A stretch of DNA of 64,000 nucleotides from Nocardia huaxiensis (GCF_013744875.1 NZ_CP059399.1:7626001-7690000), one strand, 5' to 3'; positions 43,130 through 52,310 are shown, numbered from the stretch's first letter. Made by a program: numbers and translations. Notes: a model not told the origin generated them from the letters alone.

Positions 43130-44401
43130 GTGGGCTGGGAGATCGATGCCAAAGACTATGAGCGTGCAGCTAAACAGTGTCACGATCTCGCGACGACCGT
43201 GCTCAGTCGCGTCGGCGGACTGCACAAGGAGCTCACCGGCTCGTGCACGGGTATGGCAGGCGACTACTCGACGACGCTGCAGTGGATCTCGGACTACGAG
43301 AGCGCCACAGTGAAATGGGTGTCGACCGGCACGTTGTTGTCGGACGCGCTGAACCACTACGGCGATGTCCTGGCGGCCATGGCCTACAACTGGGATATCG
43401 TCAACCAGACGCTGCCTGTTCCCGATCCTCCGGTCCCTACTGCCCCGAGCGGCAACCCGTATACGCTTCCGCACACCGCCAAGGGGTCGAACGGCGACGG
43501 ACTGGAGATCAAGGGCGTCGGACTGTCGAAAGTCGAGCCGATCCCGAACGGCGACACCGACAAGCTTCTCAAAGCGAAGGACCAGGCATGGCTCTCGCAG
43601 GCGGTCCAATCCGAGCTGGCCACCGCCGGCGATCGCATCAAGGAAATTGGATACAACTTCGATCATTCCGCTGAAGACAATGTGGATGACATCAAGCAGA
43701 AGCTGAAGGCGCTGCAGAACGCTGCGGAGGCCCTTGCCGATGCCTCGGAGCTCATGGAGTCCTCGGTCGGGGAGTACGGCACGACCTTGGGGAATCTGCG
43801 GTCTTCGATCAAACAGAGTCTCGAACAGAAGATTTCGAGCGTGACGGTCACGGTCGAACCGGCCAAGATCCGCGTCGTCTGTGCTGCACCGATTTTCAGC
43901 AAGGATCTCGAGGATCCGGTCTACACGACCGTGACAACCAGCAAGTTCTCGGTGGTGGTGATCAGTCTGCCGTTCGCCAAATTGCCCGATCTCGATTTTC
44001 ATGCGTCGCAGTTACAACAGGTTATCGCGGTTAAGATCATCTTGACGGAAGAGAACTCCGGCGCGGGCGACAGCGGGGGCGGAAGCAGTATCCCCCCACC
44101 AAGCCTGAATGCCGAGAGCGAGGCGTATGTGCGGTCGAAACACTATCCCGGTGGTTCGCAGAACACCGTAAGGAAGAGTACTTTTCATGCCGACGAGGAC
44201 CCCTATGCGCTGGTCGCAGCGGCGGCGAACAGCCCGGCGATCGATCAAGGCGATGGCAGCTACATGCGGGTGGTCACGGTCCCCGACAGATACATCGGAA
44301 ATGAGTCGAAAATGCGAGGCGCTGCGGCGACGCAAACATACGTCGTGATTCAGGACAGGTTCGGTGGAGTGCTGACCATGCACCCGGCAGGAGATGGGTA
44401 G
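43130..44401 (+). CDS. putative type VII-secreted polymorphic toxin
   Basis: 423 residues from GTG 43130. Residues 1-100 are helical and WXG-like (MGWEIDAKDYERAAKQCHDLA), about 100-160 is a Pro/Gly-rich linker, and about 160-235 is coiled coil (IKQKLKALQNAAEALADASEL). After a Gly/Ser/Pro hinge near 320-330, the C-terminal 95 residues form a compact different domain with His, Lys and Tyr clusters (YVRSKHYPGG, TFHADEDPY, YVVIQDRFGGVLTMHPAG). This is the architecture of ESX-exported toxins with a variable C-terminal effector; the toxin family is not recognised. A small gene follows at once, as immunity genes do. Confidence 0.75.
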   Translation: MGWEIDAKDYERAAKQCHDLATTVLSRVGGLHKELTGSCTGMAGDYSTTLQWISDYESATVKWVSTGTLLSDALNHYGDVLAAMAYNWDIVNQTLPVPDPPVPTAPSGNPYTLPHTAKGSNGDGLEIKGVGLSKVEPIPNGDTDKLLKAKDQAWLSQAVQSELATAGDRIKEIGYNFDHSAEDNVDDIKQKLKALQNAAEALADASELMESSVGEYGTTLGNLRSSIKQSLEQKISSVTVTVEPAKIRVVCAAPIFSKDLEDPVYTTVTTSKFSVVVISLPFAKLPDLDFHASQLQQVIAVKIILTEENSGAGDSGGGSSIPPPSLNAESEAYVRSKHYPGGSQNTVRKSTFHADEDPYALVAAAANSPAIDQGDGSYMRVVTVPDRYIGNESKMRGAAATQTYVVIQDRFGGVLTMHPAGDG

Positions 44402-44405
44402 AGCT

Positions 44406-44702
44406 ATGGGGCTGGATATCGTGGTACAGAACATGAACCATGAAGAGAAGTACCATTTCGGTGACGACGCGGAAGACACGTTGTACAAGCTGTGCGCAGC
44501 GCAGCCCACAACCAGCATGGTGCGCAATGTCTCCCGCTACGGCGACACCATGTTCAACCGATACCAACTCGGTGTGATCTTGGAGCAGATCGACGGGATC
44601 GAGATACGAACCGATGCCGAGCGGCAGGCTATCGACCAGCTGCGGGAGGCGGCGTCGATCGCGCGTCGTGCCAATGGATATCTCCTGTTCATCGGCGACT
44701 GA
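44406..44702 (+). CDS. small protein, candidate immunity protein
   Basis: 98 residues from ATG 44406, four bases past the toxin stop; another ATG at 44394 overlaps the toxin gene. It is acidic and helical, without signal peptide or membrane helix, and no family is recognised. Immediate position behind a polymorphic-toxin-like gene, small size and acidic character are the reasons for the immunity proposal. It could instead be a second component of the secretion substrate. Confidence 0.6.
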   Translation: MGLDIVVQNMNHEEKYHFGDDAEDTLYKLCAAQPTTSMVRNVSRYGDTMFNRYQLGVILEQIDGIEIRTDAERQAIDQLREAASIARRANGYLLFIGD

Positions 44703-44874
44703 CACGTTCCGACCACGCGAGCGGCACCAGCCTTCGGCCGACGACAGGCGGTAGCGCGCGGGACACTCTGAACGAGCTGGCCAGTGCGAGGTTGGATGGT
44801 CTTCTGCCGATGGCATTCCGATGCTCGGACGGACGCCGGACATGCGGCATGATCGGCTTCATGGCTGGTCACGC

Positions 44875-45234
44875 ATGAGCGATTCGGTACACGATGCGGT
44901 CCGAACAGCGCACGAGCTGTTCGGACCGGTTGCCGAGGTCTCGGCAACCGAATTCCCCTCTGGTGCATTGGATCTTGTCATCCGTCGGTCAGGACGCATT
45001 GTGGTGATCCAAGGACTGAATGGTGTATGGGGCGTATCGGTCGACATCTCCCGCGGGGAGGAGTTCACCGGCCACCAGCAGGCGTTCAGCTCGCTCGATG
45101 AGGCTCTGCACGCGGCGAAGAACTCGATCGACAACCCCAAAGCCTCCGGTGCCGCCGACAGCGGCAGCGGATGGCTCACGAGCCGGCTCAACGAATCAAC
45201 CGACTCTTCACCGAGCGCGGCAGAAACACCATAG
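44875..45234 (+). CDS. small protein of unknown function in the WXG cassette
   Basis: 119 residues from ATG 44875; an in-frame start at 44821 would add 18. A beta-rich centre (ALDLVIRRSGRIVVIQGLNGVWGVSVD) follows a helical start, and the last 30 residues are Ser/Pro-rich. No family recognised. It may be an extra immunity protein, since such genes often accumulate behind toxin genes. It ends the cassette, 170 bases before the carotenoid oxygenase gene. Confidence 0.6.
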   Translation: MSDSVHDAVRTAHELFGPVAEVSATEFPSGALDLVIRRSGRIVVIQGLNGVWGVSVDISRGEEFTGHQQAFSSLDEALHAAKNSIDNPKASGAADSGSGWLTSRLNESTDSSPSAAETP

Positions 45235-45404
45235 ACGTTGCCGGCGAACGCATGACAAAGGATTACGGTCGGCAGACCGCATGATGATCAGTATGGGCTT
45301 ACCCTCCACTGACCAACTCGACTCGGCCGCTCTACGATTCGGGGCGAGGTGGGTCCGGTCGGCCGGCGGTCATGATCGCGAACCCACAGGGGTTGGTGGG
45401 GGCG

Positions 45405-46814
45405 CTAGCGCGCGTGTGTGAAGGTGCCGTGGAAGCCCCAGGGGATGTGGTGGTCGAGCCATGCTGTGGCGAGGGGGCCTGACTCGAGGTCGCGGGCGTC
45501 GAGTATGACCAGTTGGGAGCGGTTTTCGGGGAGGTTGTGGTTGAGGGTGAGGAGCCAGCCGTCGTCTTCGGGGGCGGTGCGGGTGCGGGGGACGAAGAGG
45601 GGTTCGCCGGTGGAGCTGGAGCCTAGGTCGCAGGTGGTGGTGCGGCCGGTGTGGTGGTCGATTTTGAGGATGGTGTTGAAGAGGCCGGCGGGGCCGCCTG
45701 CGCCGGCGAGGTAGGTGTAGCGGTGTTGGCGGGTGCCTCGGCGCCAGTCGTATTGGGGGAATTCGCCTGGGCTGTCGGAGAGTTGGCGTTCGATGATGGT
45801 GCCGCGGCGGGTGATGCGGTATTGCATGAGGCGGGAGTCGGGGAATTGGGGGGCTGCGGTGTCGCGGTTGACCATGCCGGTCATGGCGCGGAAGGGGTCC
45901 CATTCGGTGTCCAGGCGGACGAGTTCGATGACTACGTCGTCGCCGTCGTCGTAGGCGTTGGTGAGGTGGACGTGGAGCAGGGCCTCGTGGTCGATGATGC
46001 GGGGGCGGCCGCCGGATCGGGGGACGAGTAGGAAGCGGGTTCCCTTGGCGCGCTTGAATTCCAGGGAGTCGATGAACGAGTCGGTGGCCAGGGCGATCTT
46101 GGTGAGATTCGGGAGGATCGGGTCGAGGACGAAGACCAGGTACTGCGAAGTCAGGGCGAAGTCGTGGTTCCAGGGGAGGTCCCACATGGGGATGGTGGCG
46201 AGGCGGTGCAGGCGGCCGGTGCGGTCCACCCGGTAGGTGCGGATGCGCGGGGTGGGCAGGAGGTCGAGGCCGAAGTTGTACATGTCGCCGGTGACGGGAT
46301 CCCATTTCGGGTGGGCGGAGAAGGCGCCGAGGAAGCCGAGTCGGCCGCCGAAGTCGGTGGGGCCCAAGGTTTCCAGCGAGTCGGGGTCGATGCGGTGTGG
46401 GTTGCCCATTTCCCAGAGGGCGAGCAGGCCGCCCGCATAGTTGACGATATTGGTGTTGGCCACATTGGCGGGGAGGCGGCCGATATTGGCGAGTGGCCCG
46501 CCGGGGATCTGGTCGCCGACGCCGCGGTAGCGGATGCGGTCGGAGTGCCGGCCGTGTTCGTAGTGGCGGGTGCGCACGTAGCGGTTGCGGAAGCGGACCG
46601 ACGAGCCGTCCAGGGCGAATCTGGAGATCATGCCGTCACCATCGAAGATATTGTGCAGCAGGGTTTTTCCCACCTGATGCTTGCCGGGGCCGATGCGGTA
46701 GAGAGTACCCCTCAGGTCTTCGGGCAGGCGGCCGTCGATGCGGGTGATCGGGTAGTCGTGTTCGTCGAGCAGGGGTGCGGTGGCTGCGTGATAGGCGCCG
46801 AGGCTGATGGTCAT
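45405..46814 (-). CDS. carotenoid oxygenase-family (lignostilbene/carotenoid cleavage) dioxygenase
   Basis: 469 residues. The seven-bladed propeller pattern and iron-binding His residues are visible: SAHPKWDP, PWNHDFALT, LLHVHLTN and the C-terminal LDHHIPWGFHGTF. Such iron(II) enzymes cleave carotenoids, apocarotenoids or stilbenes with oxygen. No carotenoid biosynthesis gene is nearby. It is divergent from a TetR gene with a palindromic site between them, so the TetR protein probably represses it. Part of its 3' end is duplicated at 42286-42375. Confidence 0.93.
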   Translation of the reverse strand: MTISLGAYHAATAPLLDEHDYPITRIDGRLPEDLRGTLYRIGPGKHQVGKTLLHNIFDGDGMISRFALDGSSVRFRNRYVRTRHYEHGRHSDRIRYRGVGDQIPGGPLANIGRLPANVANTNIVNYAGGLLALWEMGNPHRIDPDSLETLGPTDFGGRLGFLGAFSAHPKWDPVTGDMYNFGLDLLPTPRIRTYRVDRTGRLHRLATIPMWDLPWNHDFALTSQYLVFVLDPILPNLTKIALATDSFIDSLEFKRAKGTRFLLVPRSGGRPRIIDHEALLHVHLTNAYDDGDDVVIELVRLDTEWDPFRAMTGMVNRDTAAPQFPDSRLMQYRITRRGTIIERQLSDSPGEFPQYDWRRGTRQHRYTYLAGAGGPAGLFNTILKIDHHTGRTTTCDLGSSSTGEPLFVPRTRTAPEDDGWLLTLNHNLPENRSQLVILDARDLESGPLATAWLDHHIPWGFHGTFTHAR

Positions 46815-46842
46815 CGCGGATTCTCCCTCGAATCGCTAATCT

Positions 46843-46868
46843 GATGACGACTGTCATCTGATGACGTA
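46843..46868. promoter_or_regulatory. probable TetR operator between carotenoid oxygenase and tetR
   Basis: GATGAC-GACT-GTCATC (46843-46858) is a perfect 16-base palindrome, and TGATGACG occurs twice in tandem (46842-46849 and 46860-46867). It lies in a 91-base divergent gap, 29 bases from the oxygenase start and about 45 from tetR, a good place for repression of both. Confidence 0.6.
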
Positions 46869-46905
46869 TGTCTGCCAATTTAGGGAAGGGCCTAGAGTGT
46901 TGTCA

Positions 46906-47562
46906 ATGCCCAGACCAGCGACCGCGCGCAGCTACGGCGGCGTCAGCGCCGAGGACCGCCGTGCCGAACGCCGCGCCCGGCTGCTCGCGGCTGCCCGCGA
47001 AACCTGGGGTGAGGCAGGGCTTTTCGCGGTCACCGTGCGCGGCGTCTGCAAACAGGCGGGTCTGACCGACCGCTACTTCTACGAGCACTTCGCCAATCGG
47101 GACGAGCTGCTGGCGGCCGTGGCCGACGCCCTGAGCGAGGAACTGCTCACGATCCTGGTGCAGGCCGGGGTCACCGCACCCGGCAGTGCCGAGGACAAGC
47201 TGCACGCGGCCCTGCGAGCATTCCTGGAAGCCGTCGCCGGTGATCCGCGCATTCACCGAATCATCTCCACCGAGACGGGCACGGTCCCGGCGCTGGCGCA
47301 ACGCCGCCGCGAAGTGCTCACCACCATCGCCGATCTCGTGGTGCAGAACGCTCCCGAGGCGTTTCCGGGTGACCACGATCCGGACAGTCTGCGCCGCGCC
47401 GCGCTGTTCGTCACCGGCGGCGTCAATCAGCTCATCGACGGCTGGCTCGACGGCGCCATCGACCTGAGCGCGGACGAACTGGCCCTCGACTGCGCCCGCC
47501 TGTGCGTCAGCGTCCTCGAAAGGGCCACGCGGACTGGATCATTCGCCCGCGACCGGCGGTAA
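46906..47562 (+). CDS. TetR/AcrR-family transcriptional regulator
   Basis: 218 residues from ATG 46906. The N-terminal helix-turn-helix is clear: RRAERRARLLAAARETWGE then FAVTVRGVCKQAGLTDRYFYEHFANRDELLAAVADAL (about 25-75). The rest is the helical ligand domain. It is divergent from the carotenoid oxygenase gene and likely its local repressor, binding the palindrome in the gap. A further upstream TTG is possible. Confidence 0.93.
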   Translation: MPRPATARSYGGVSAEDRRAERRARLLAAARETWGEAGLFAVTVRGVCKQAGLTDRYFYEHFANRDELLAAVADALSEELLTILVQAGVTAPGSAEDKLHAALRAFLEAVAGDPRIHRIISTETGTVPALAQRRREVLTTIADLVVQNAPEAFPGDHDPDSLRRAALFVTGGVNQLIDGWLDGAIDLSADELALDCARLCVSVLERATRTGSFARDRR

Positions 47563-47596
47563 TGCTCCGCGGCCGGTAGGTGGCTAGGCTGGTCCG

Positions 47597-47947
47597 ATGC
47601 CCTTGGTCGAGGTGACTTACGCGCCGCACGTTCCCGACTCCACCCTGCGCACGCTCGGTGATGTGCTGCCGCATCTGGTTTCGCTGGCGGTGGAGTGCCC
47701 GGAGGAACCGTACGACGGCGATCTGCAGCCGGGTGATGTGGAGATTCGTTTTCGCCCGCTCGGCCCGTTCGATCGCAGCGGCATGGACGCGGTGATCGAG
47801 ATTCGCTCCAAGTTCTTCGAGAGCCGCGCCGGCAATCGGCAGGAGCGGATCGATCTGTTGCACGAGCGGATCGAGGACGCGACCTCGCTGGAGAACTTCG
47901 GGATCTACCTGTCGATGCCGGTCGCGGCTTGGGCGCAGAGCGAATAG
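47597..47947 (+). CDS. small protein, possibly tautomerase-like
   Basis: 116 residues from ATG 47597, beginning MPLVEVTYAP. A Pro directly after the initiator Met and the first strand pattern resemble the tautomerase superfamily, in which Pro1 is catalytic; the remaining sequence (VEIRFRPLGPFDRSGMDAVIEIRSKFFESRAGNRQ split by turns) is compatible with the 4-OT/CHMI fold. Identification is weak. It stands 34 bases after the tetR gene and could share its transcript. Confidence 0.6.
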   Translation: MPLVEVTYAPHVPDSTLRTLGDVLPHLVSLAVECPEEPYDGDLQPGDVEIRFRPLGPFDRSGMDAVIEIRSKFFESRAGNRQERIDLLHERIEDATSLENFGIYLSMPVAAWAQSE

Positions 47948-47973
47948 CCCTCTCCCCCAGTCGATTCGGGAGC

Positions 47974-48516
47974 TCAGCTGATCTCGACCACGATGATGGC
48001 GACAGCCAGCACGGTGTCGAGGACCATGCAGAACTCCGACATCGATCGCGCGACCACCCGGTCGGTGCGGAAATGGTGGATGTCCCAGGCGGTGTGTCCC
48101 AGCAGCCCGGCCGCCACCAGGTAGGCGCCGACCGTCTCGTCGATCAGCAGCGCGATCACGGCGACCGCTCCGAACGCGAGCATGGCGGCCCCCTGGAGGC
48201 CGATGTCGCGCCGCCGGGTCAGACCGTAGATCGCCAGTGGCACGGCCAGCGCCAGCAGTATCCAGGTCCCGTCGAATCCGATCGCCTTGGCCGCGCCGAT
48301 GACGACGAACGTCACGAGGAAGACCGGCCAGGCGGTGTTCTGATTGCCCAGCGCGGCGCTGCCGAGATAGACGATGGCGGAGGCGGCGATGATCTGCGCG
48401 AGATCGACGCCGCTGGTCAGGTCGTAGGCGGTGGCCGCGGCCAGGATCAGCGCGGCGAGGGCGGGCCAGATGGCGGCCCGTCGGCCGGTGTGCGGGTGCG
48501 TCGGTGTGTCCTGCAT
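47974..48516 (-). CDS. polytopic membrane protein of unknown function
   Basis: 180 residues with five or six hydrophobic helices after a short polar N-terminus (MQDTPTHPHTGRR). The C-terminal LLGHTAWDIHHFRTDRVV loop with His and Trp and SEFCMVLDTVLA is its most distinctive part. No family name is recalled with confidence. It is convergent with the tautomerase-like gene and divergent from the GlxA-type regulator. Confidence 0.75.
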   Translation of the reverse strand: MQDTPTHPHTGRRAAIWPALAALILAAATAYDLTSGVDLAQIIAASAIVYLGSAALGNQNTAWPVFLVTFVVIGAAKAIGFDGTWILLALAVPLAIYGLTRRRDIGLQGAAMLAFGAVAVIALLIDETVGAYLVAAGLLGHTAWDIHHFRTDRVVARSMSEFCMVLDTVLAVAIIVVEIS

Positions 48517-48661
48517 GCCAATCACCGTCGCGCCGCACACGAACCCTGACCACACCGCCGTCCACTCATGGCGGAACCGCTGGGAATCGTGTCGGTTTCA
48601 CCAGGATTCCCGGCACCGGCAGGGACCGACACGCGGATTGTCCGGTATTAGGCTGGTCGGC

Positions 48662-49639
48662 GTGGACGGACGACTTGTGGTCGTGGTCGGCTACCACGGG
48701 GTGGAGCTGCTCGACATCGCTTCGGTGACATCCACATTGGATATGGCCAATCGGATGGGCGCGACGCCGCCCTACCGCATGGTGCTGGCGACGCAGGGCG
48801 GCGCTGCGGTGGAGTGCGATTCGGGTTTGACGCTCACCGCCCAGCAGGCGCTCGAACAGATCAACGAGGTCATCGACACACTGATCGTCTCCGGCGGACT
48901 GGGCCATCTGGACGTCGCCGCCGACGAGCGCTTCGTCGGTCATGTGCGGCGGCTGGCCCGGCAGGCGCGCCGGGTGGCGTCGGTGTGCACGGGCGCGAGC
49001 GTGCTGGCGGCGAGCGGTCTGCTCGATGGCCGGCGCGCCACCACGCACTGGTTCTACGCGAAGCAGCTCGCCGCGGCCTATCCCAAGGTGCACGTCGATC
49101 CGGAGCCGATCTTCGTGCGGCACGGCCATGTCGCGACCTCGGGCGGTGTCACCAGCGCGCTCGATCTGACGCTGGCGTTCATCGAGGAGGACCACGGCGC
49201 GGAGCTGGCGCGCCGGATCTCCATGGGCCTGGTCACCTATCTGCGCCGGCCCGGCGATCAGGCGCAGGTGAGCGTGTTCGTGGGGAACCCGGAACCCGCG
49301 CACCGGCTGGTGCATCGGCTGGTGGAGCACATCCAGGCACATCTGGCCGGTGACCTGAGCATCGAGAAGCTGGGCGCGGCTGTGGGTTTGAGTCAACGGC
49401 ATCTGACCCGCCTGTTCGTGGCCGAACTCGGCGACACGCCCGCCCGCTATGTGCGACGCGCCCGGGTGGAGGCGGCTGCGCGGCTGCTCACGTCGACGGG
49501 ATTGCGATTGGACGAGATCGCCGTCCAGTGCGGGTTCGGTTCGGCCGAGACCCTCCGGCAGGCGTTCTCCGCGCAATTCGGTACCGCCCCTTCGGTTTAT
49601 CGGACACGCAATCGATCCCGCGCAACACCGCCCGCATAA
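48662..49639 (+). CDS. GlxA-family regulator (DJ-1/PfpI domain plus AraC helix-turn-helix)
   Basis: 325 residues from GTG 48662. The N-terminal DJ-1/PfpI domain (VVVGYHGVELLDIASVTSTLD, nucleophile-elbow Cys in SVCTGAS, about residue 107) is a sensor domain; the C-terminal AraC domain has LSIEKLGAAVGLSQRHLTRLF and LDEIAVQCGFGSAETLRQAF. Target genes are unknown; the terpene synthase gene 113 bases downstream on the same strand is a possibility. Confidence 0.92.
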   Translation: MDGRLVVVVGYHGVELLDIASVTSTLDMANRMGATPPYRMVLATQGGAAVECDSGLTLTAQQALEQINEVIDTLIVSGGLGHLDVAADERFVGHVRRLARQARRVASVCTGASVLAASGLLDGRRATTHWFYAKQLAAAYPKVHVDPEPIFVRHGHVATSGGVTSALDLTLAFIEEDHGAELARRISMGLVTYLRRPGDQAQVSVFVGNPEPAHRLVHRLVEHIQAHLAGDLSIEKLGAAVGLSQRHLTRLFVAELGDTPARYVRRARVEAAARLLTSTGLRLDEIAVQCGFGSAETLRQAFSAQFGTAPSVYRTRNRSRATPPA

Positions 49640-49752
49640 CCGTTTGCCGCCGATAAACTGAATGCTGGTCCACATCAGGGTCTGAAACGCGGGGATCTAT
49701 CATTCGCTGTGCCCCGGTAGCGGCTTCGAGACATGATGGGGAGATCCCGTTA

Positions 49753-50871
49753 ATGGTCAGTGAACACACCTCCGCCGTGGAAGACGGCATCGAGCGGATG
49801 CGCGCCGAGTACCGCGCCCTGCTGCGTAGCGACCGGCGCTGGTCGCTCCGCGAGCTGTTCAGCGCGCCGGGCGCCGATATCGCGGAATACTGCCGGGCCT
49901 TCCGCCCGAATCGTTTCGGCGAGGCCGCGTGCGCGGCCGTGGAACAGTTCTGCCGTCGGCATTCGCTGTGGCTGGACGCCGGCGGCGCGCACTACAACAG
50001 CATGACGCCGTACTTACATCCGGGCGCGATCACCGTGGAGCGGATGACGGCGATCGGGATATACAACGCGATTCTGTTCTGGCTCAACGACACTGTCGGC
50101 CGCGAGAAATTCGGGCATTTAAGCCGAAGCGGTCAGCGTGCGGCGGGCGTGGCGGTGGAGCGCATGGTGCGACTACTGGAAACCCGTGCGGCGCCGGACG
50201 ATCCGACCCCCCTCGAGGCGGCCTGCGGCGAATACCTGGCGATGATGACCGGCCTCGCGCAGCCGGAGTGGTTGGAGCGCTTCCTCACGCAGACCGTCGA
50301 GCATTTGCTGCCCGCCATTCAGGACCAGAACGCGCGGGCTCGCGGCTCGCTGCTGGATGTGGACGAATACATCGAACTACGCGCGCATGTCTCGGGCATG
50401 TATCCCGCGATCGCGCTGTGCGAGTTCGGCCAGGACAGCTATCTGGACTGGGCCGACATCGAGAGCGCCGGACTGGCGGACGAGCTGCGCCGACTACGCG
50501 TGCTCACCGTCGACATCGGCGCACTCATGAACGACGTCTTCTCCTTCGAGAAGGAGTGCATCACGGATCTGGCCGATTTCAACCTGATTCCACTGTGGCT
50601 GCTGAACCATCCCGGAACCGATCTGGTGCAGGCCATCGAGGGCGCGGCGGCGATCGTGCGGGACCGGCTGACCGAGTTCCGCACCCTGCACGAGCGGGTG
50701 CTCGCGGACTGCGATCGATTACGGGCAAATGCCCCGGAATCGGCGAAGACCATCGCCCTGCACGCCGCCGATCTGGCCGATTGTGTTCAGGCGACCTGGG
50801 TCTGGCAGATCACCACGCAGCGGTACAAGGGCGAGTCGATCTTCATCGAGAATTGCCTGGTCCGCGCATGA
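49753..50871 (+). CDS. class I terpene synthase-family protein with altered Asp-rich motif
   Basis: 372 residues from ATG 49753. The fold is all-helical. The Mg-binding NSE triad is perfect: NDVFSFEKE at residues 260-268, and QRYKG near the end matches the RY sensor. The first metal motif, normally DDxxD/E, reads NDTVGRE at 112-118 in FWLNDTVGRE, so the first Asp is Asn and the spacing differs. Bacterial terpene synthases cyclise prenyl diphosphates in the cytosol. The product cannot be predicted, and no prenyl transferase gene is adjacent. Confidence 0.88.
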   Translation: MVSEHTSAVEDGIERMRAEYRALLRSDRRWSLRELFSAPGADIAEYCRAFRPNRFGEAACAAVEQFCRRHSLWLDAGGAHYNSMTPYLHPGAITVERMTAIGIYNAILFWLNDTVGREKFGHLSRSGQRAAGVAVERMVRLLETRAAPDDPTPLEAACGEYLAMMTGLAQPEWLERFLTQTVEHLLPAIQDQNARARGSLLDVDEYIELRAHVSGMYPAIALCEFGQDSYLDWADIESAGLADELRRLRVLTVDIGALMNDVFSFEKECITDLADFNLIPLWLLNHPGTDLVQAIEGAAAIVRDRLTEFRTLHERVLADCDRLRANAPESAKTIALHAADLADCVQATWVWQITTQRYKGESIFIENCLVRA

Positions 50872-50984
50872 TTGCGAAAGCCTTTCCGAGCGTCGCGATT
50901 TCAGTGTCGCCGCAGGTTGATACCATCGAGCAAGCCGTAAGCCGCACGGTCGGGGTGCCTCGGAGCAACGCTTGAGGGGGACTG

Positions 50985-52310
50985 GTGGACGAAGTCGAAC
51001 AGTTCGGTCTCGCACGAAAATGGTGGCTTGCACTTACTGAAGCCTGCTTTCTGCCGCTACCGCCGGGTGCGGTACAGAGTTTGCTGACCGGTCTCGTCGC
51101 TGACCTACTGGCCGGTCTGCATAGTGAGCTCTTCGATCCGTCCGTCGGCGCGAGCACGGGCGCGGCCCTGGTCGACGCCCGGCTGACAGCCGATGCGGTG
51201 CTGCCGGTTTCGGCCGGCGTGCTGGCGGGGCTGGCCGCCTACACGAGCCACCCCGAGGCCACGCCGCGCCTGGCCATGCTGCTGGCCGCCTTCGGGCAGG
51301 GCTACGGCAGGGCCCTCGCCGATGCGCGGTGGGCGGGCCGAAAGTCCGTGGAGCAGGCCATGTCCGAGGCGCAGCGCGCGGCGGACGAACGCTTCCGGGT
51401 GGTGTTCGACAATGCGGCCGTGGCCATCGCGGTCGGCGATATGGACGGCTGCCTGGTGGATGCGAACCGCGGCCTGGCCGACATGATCGGCGTCCCCGTC
51501 GAGGCCCTGCGCGGCATCTCGGTCTACGACTTCGCGCACCCCGATGATCGCGACGGCATTCGCGCCGTGATCTACGACAAGCTGGTGCCGGCCGGTGCGG
51601 GCACGGTCAAACTCGAGCAGCGCATTCAGCGCGCCGACGGCTCGTACGGCTGGGCGTCGTTCGCCATCACCTTCGTGAAAGGCGCTGCCGGACATGCCGA
51701 TTACCTGCTCGCGGTCGGTGAGGATGTCACCGAGCGGCATCGCATGGAGGACGAGCTGCACTGGCAGGCCCGCCACGATCCGCTGACCGGCCTGCCCAAT
51801 CGGCGGCAGCTGGTCGAGCGGCTCGAGGGCGCCATCGGCTTGGCGGGCGACGACGATCAGGTCGGCCTGTGCTTCCTGGACCTGGACGGTTTCAAGAACG
51901 TCAACGACCACTACGGCCACGGCGCGGGTGACCGCCTGCTGACGGCCGTCGCCACCCAATTGCGCGCCAGCGTGCCCGAACACGGGGTGCTGGTCTCACG
52001 GATCGGCGGCGACGAATTCGTGGCGCTGATCCCACCACCGGCCGATCAAGACCGGGTGGCCGCGGTGGCGGATAGCCTGCTGTCCTCCCTGGAGGAGCCG
52101 ATCACGGTCGGCCACAACAGGTTACGACTGTCCGCGAGCATCGGCGCGGTGGTCGCCCCGGTATCCGGAGCCGACGCCGAGGCCCTGCTCGACGCCGCCG
52201 ACACCGCCCTGTTCCGCGCCAAGGCGGACGGCAAGGGCCGCTGGGTATTGCGCGCCCACAGCGCACGTCCGGGCGCACTGGCCATCTATTCGGACGAATC
52301 GAGCGCCTGA
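50985..52310 (+). CDS. diguanylate cyclase with PAS domain
   Basis: 441 residues from GTG 50985 behind GAGGGGGA. An N-terminal helical domain (about 1-125) precedes a PAS domain (about 133-255, FRVVFDNAAVAIAVGD) and a complete GGDEF domain (about 262-430): DPLTGLPNRRQ, FLDLDGFKNVNDHYGHGAGD and SRIGGDEFVAL. The GGDEF signature is intact so c-di-GMP synthesis is likely, but no RxxD inhibitory site precedes it. No membrane segment; the PAS ligand is unknown. Confidence 0.94.
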   Translation: MDEVEQFGLARKWWLALTEACFLPLPPGAVQSLLTGLVADLLAGLHSELFDPSVGASTGAALVDARLTADAVLPVSAGVLAGLAAYTSHPEATPRLAMLLAAFGQGYGRALADARWAGRKSVEQAMSEAQRAADERFRVVFDNAAVAIAVGDMDGCLVDANRGLADMIGVPVEALRGISVYDFAHPDDRDGIRAVIYDKLVPAGAGTVKLEQRIQRADGSYGWASFAITFVKGAAGHADYLLAVGEDVTERHRMEDELHWQARHDPLTGLPNRRQLVERLEGAIGLAGDDDQVGLCFLDLDGFKNVNDHYGHGAGDRLLTAVATQLRASVPEHGVLVSRIGGDEFVALIPPPADQDRVAAVADSLLSSLEEPITVGHNRLRLSASIGAVVAPVSGADAEALLDAADTALFRAKADGKGRWVLRAHSARPGALAIYSDESSA

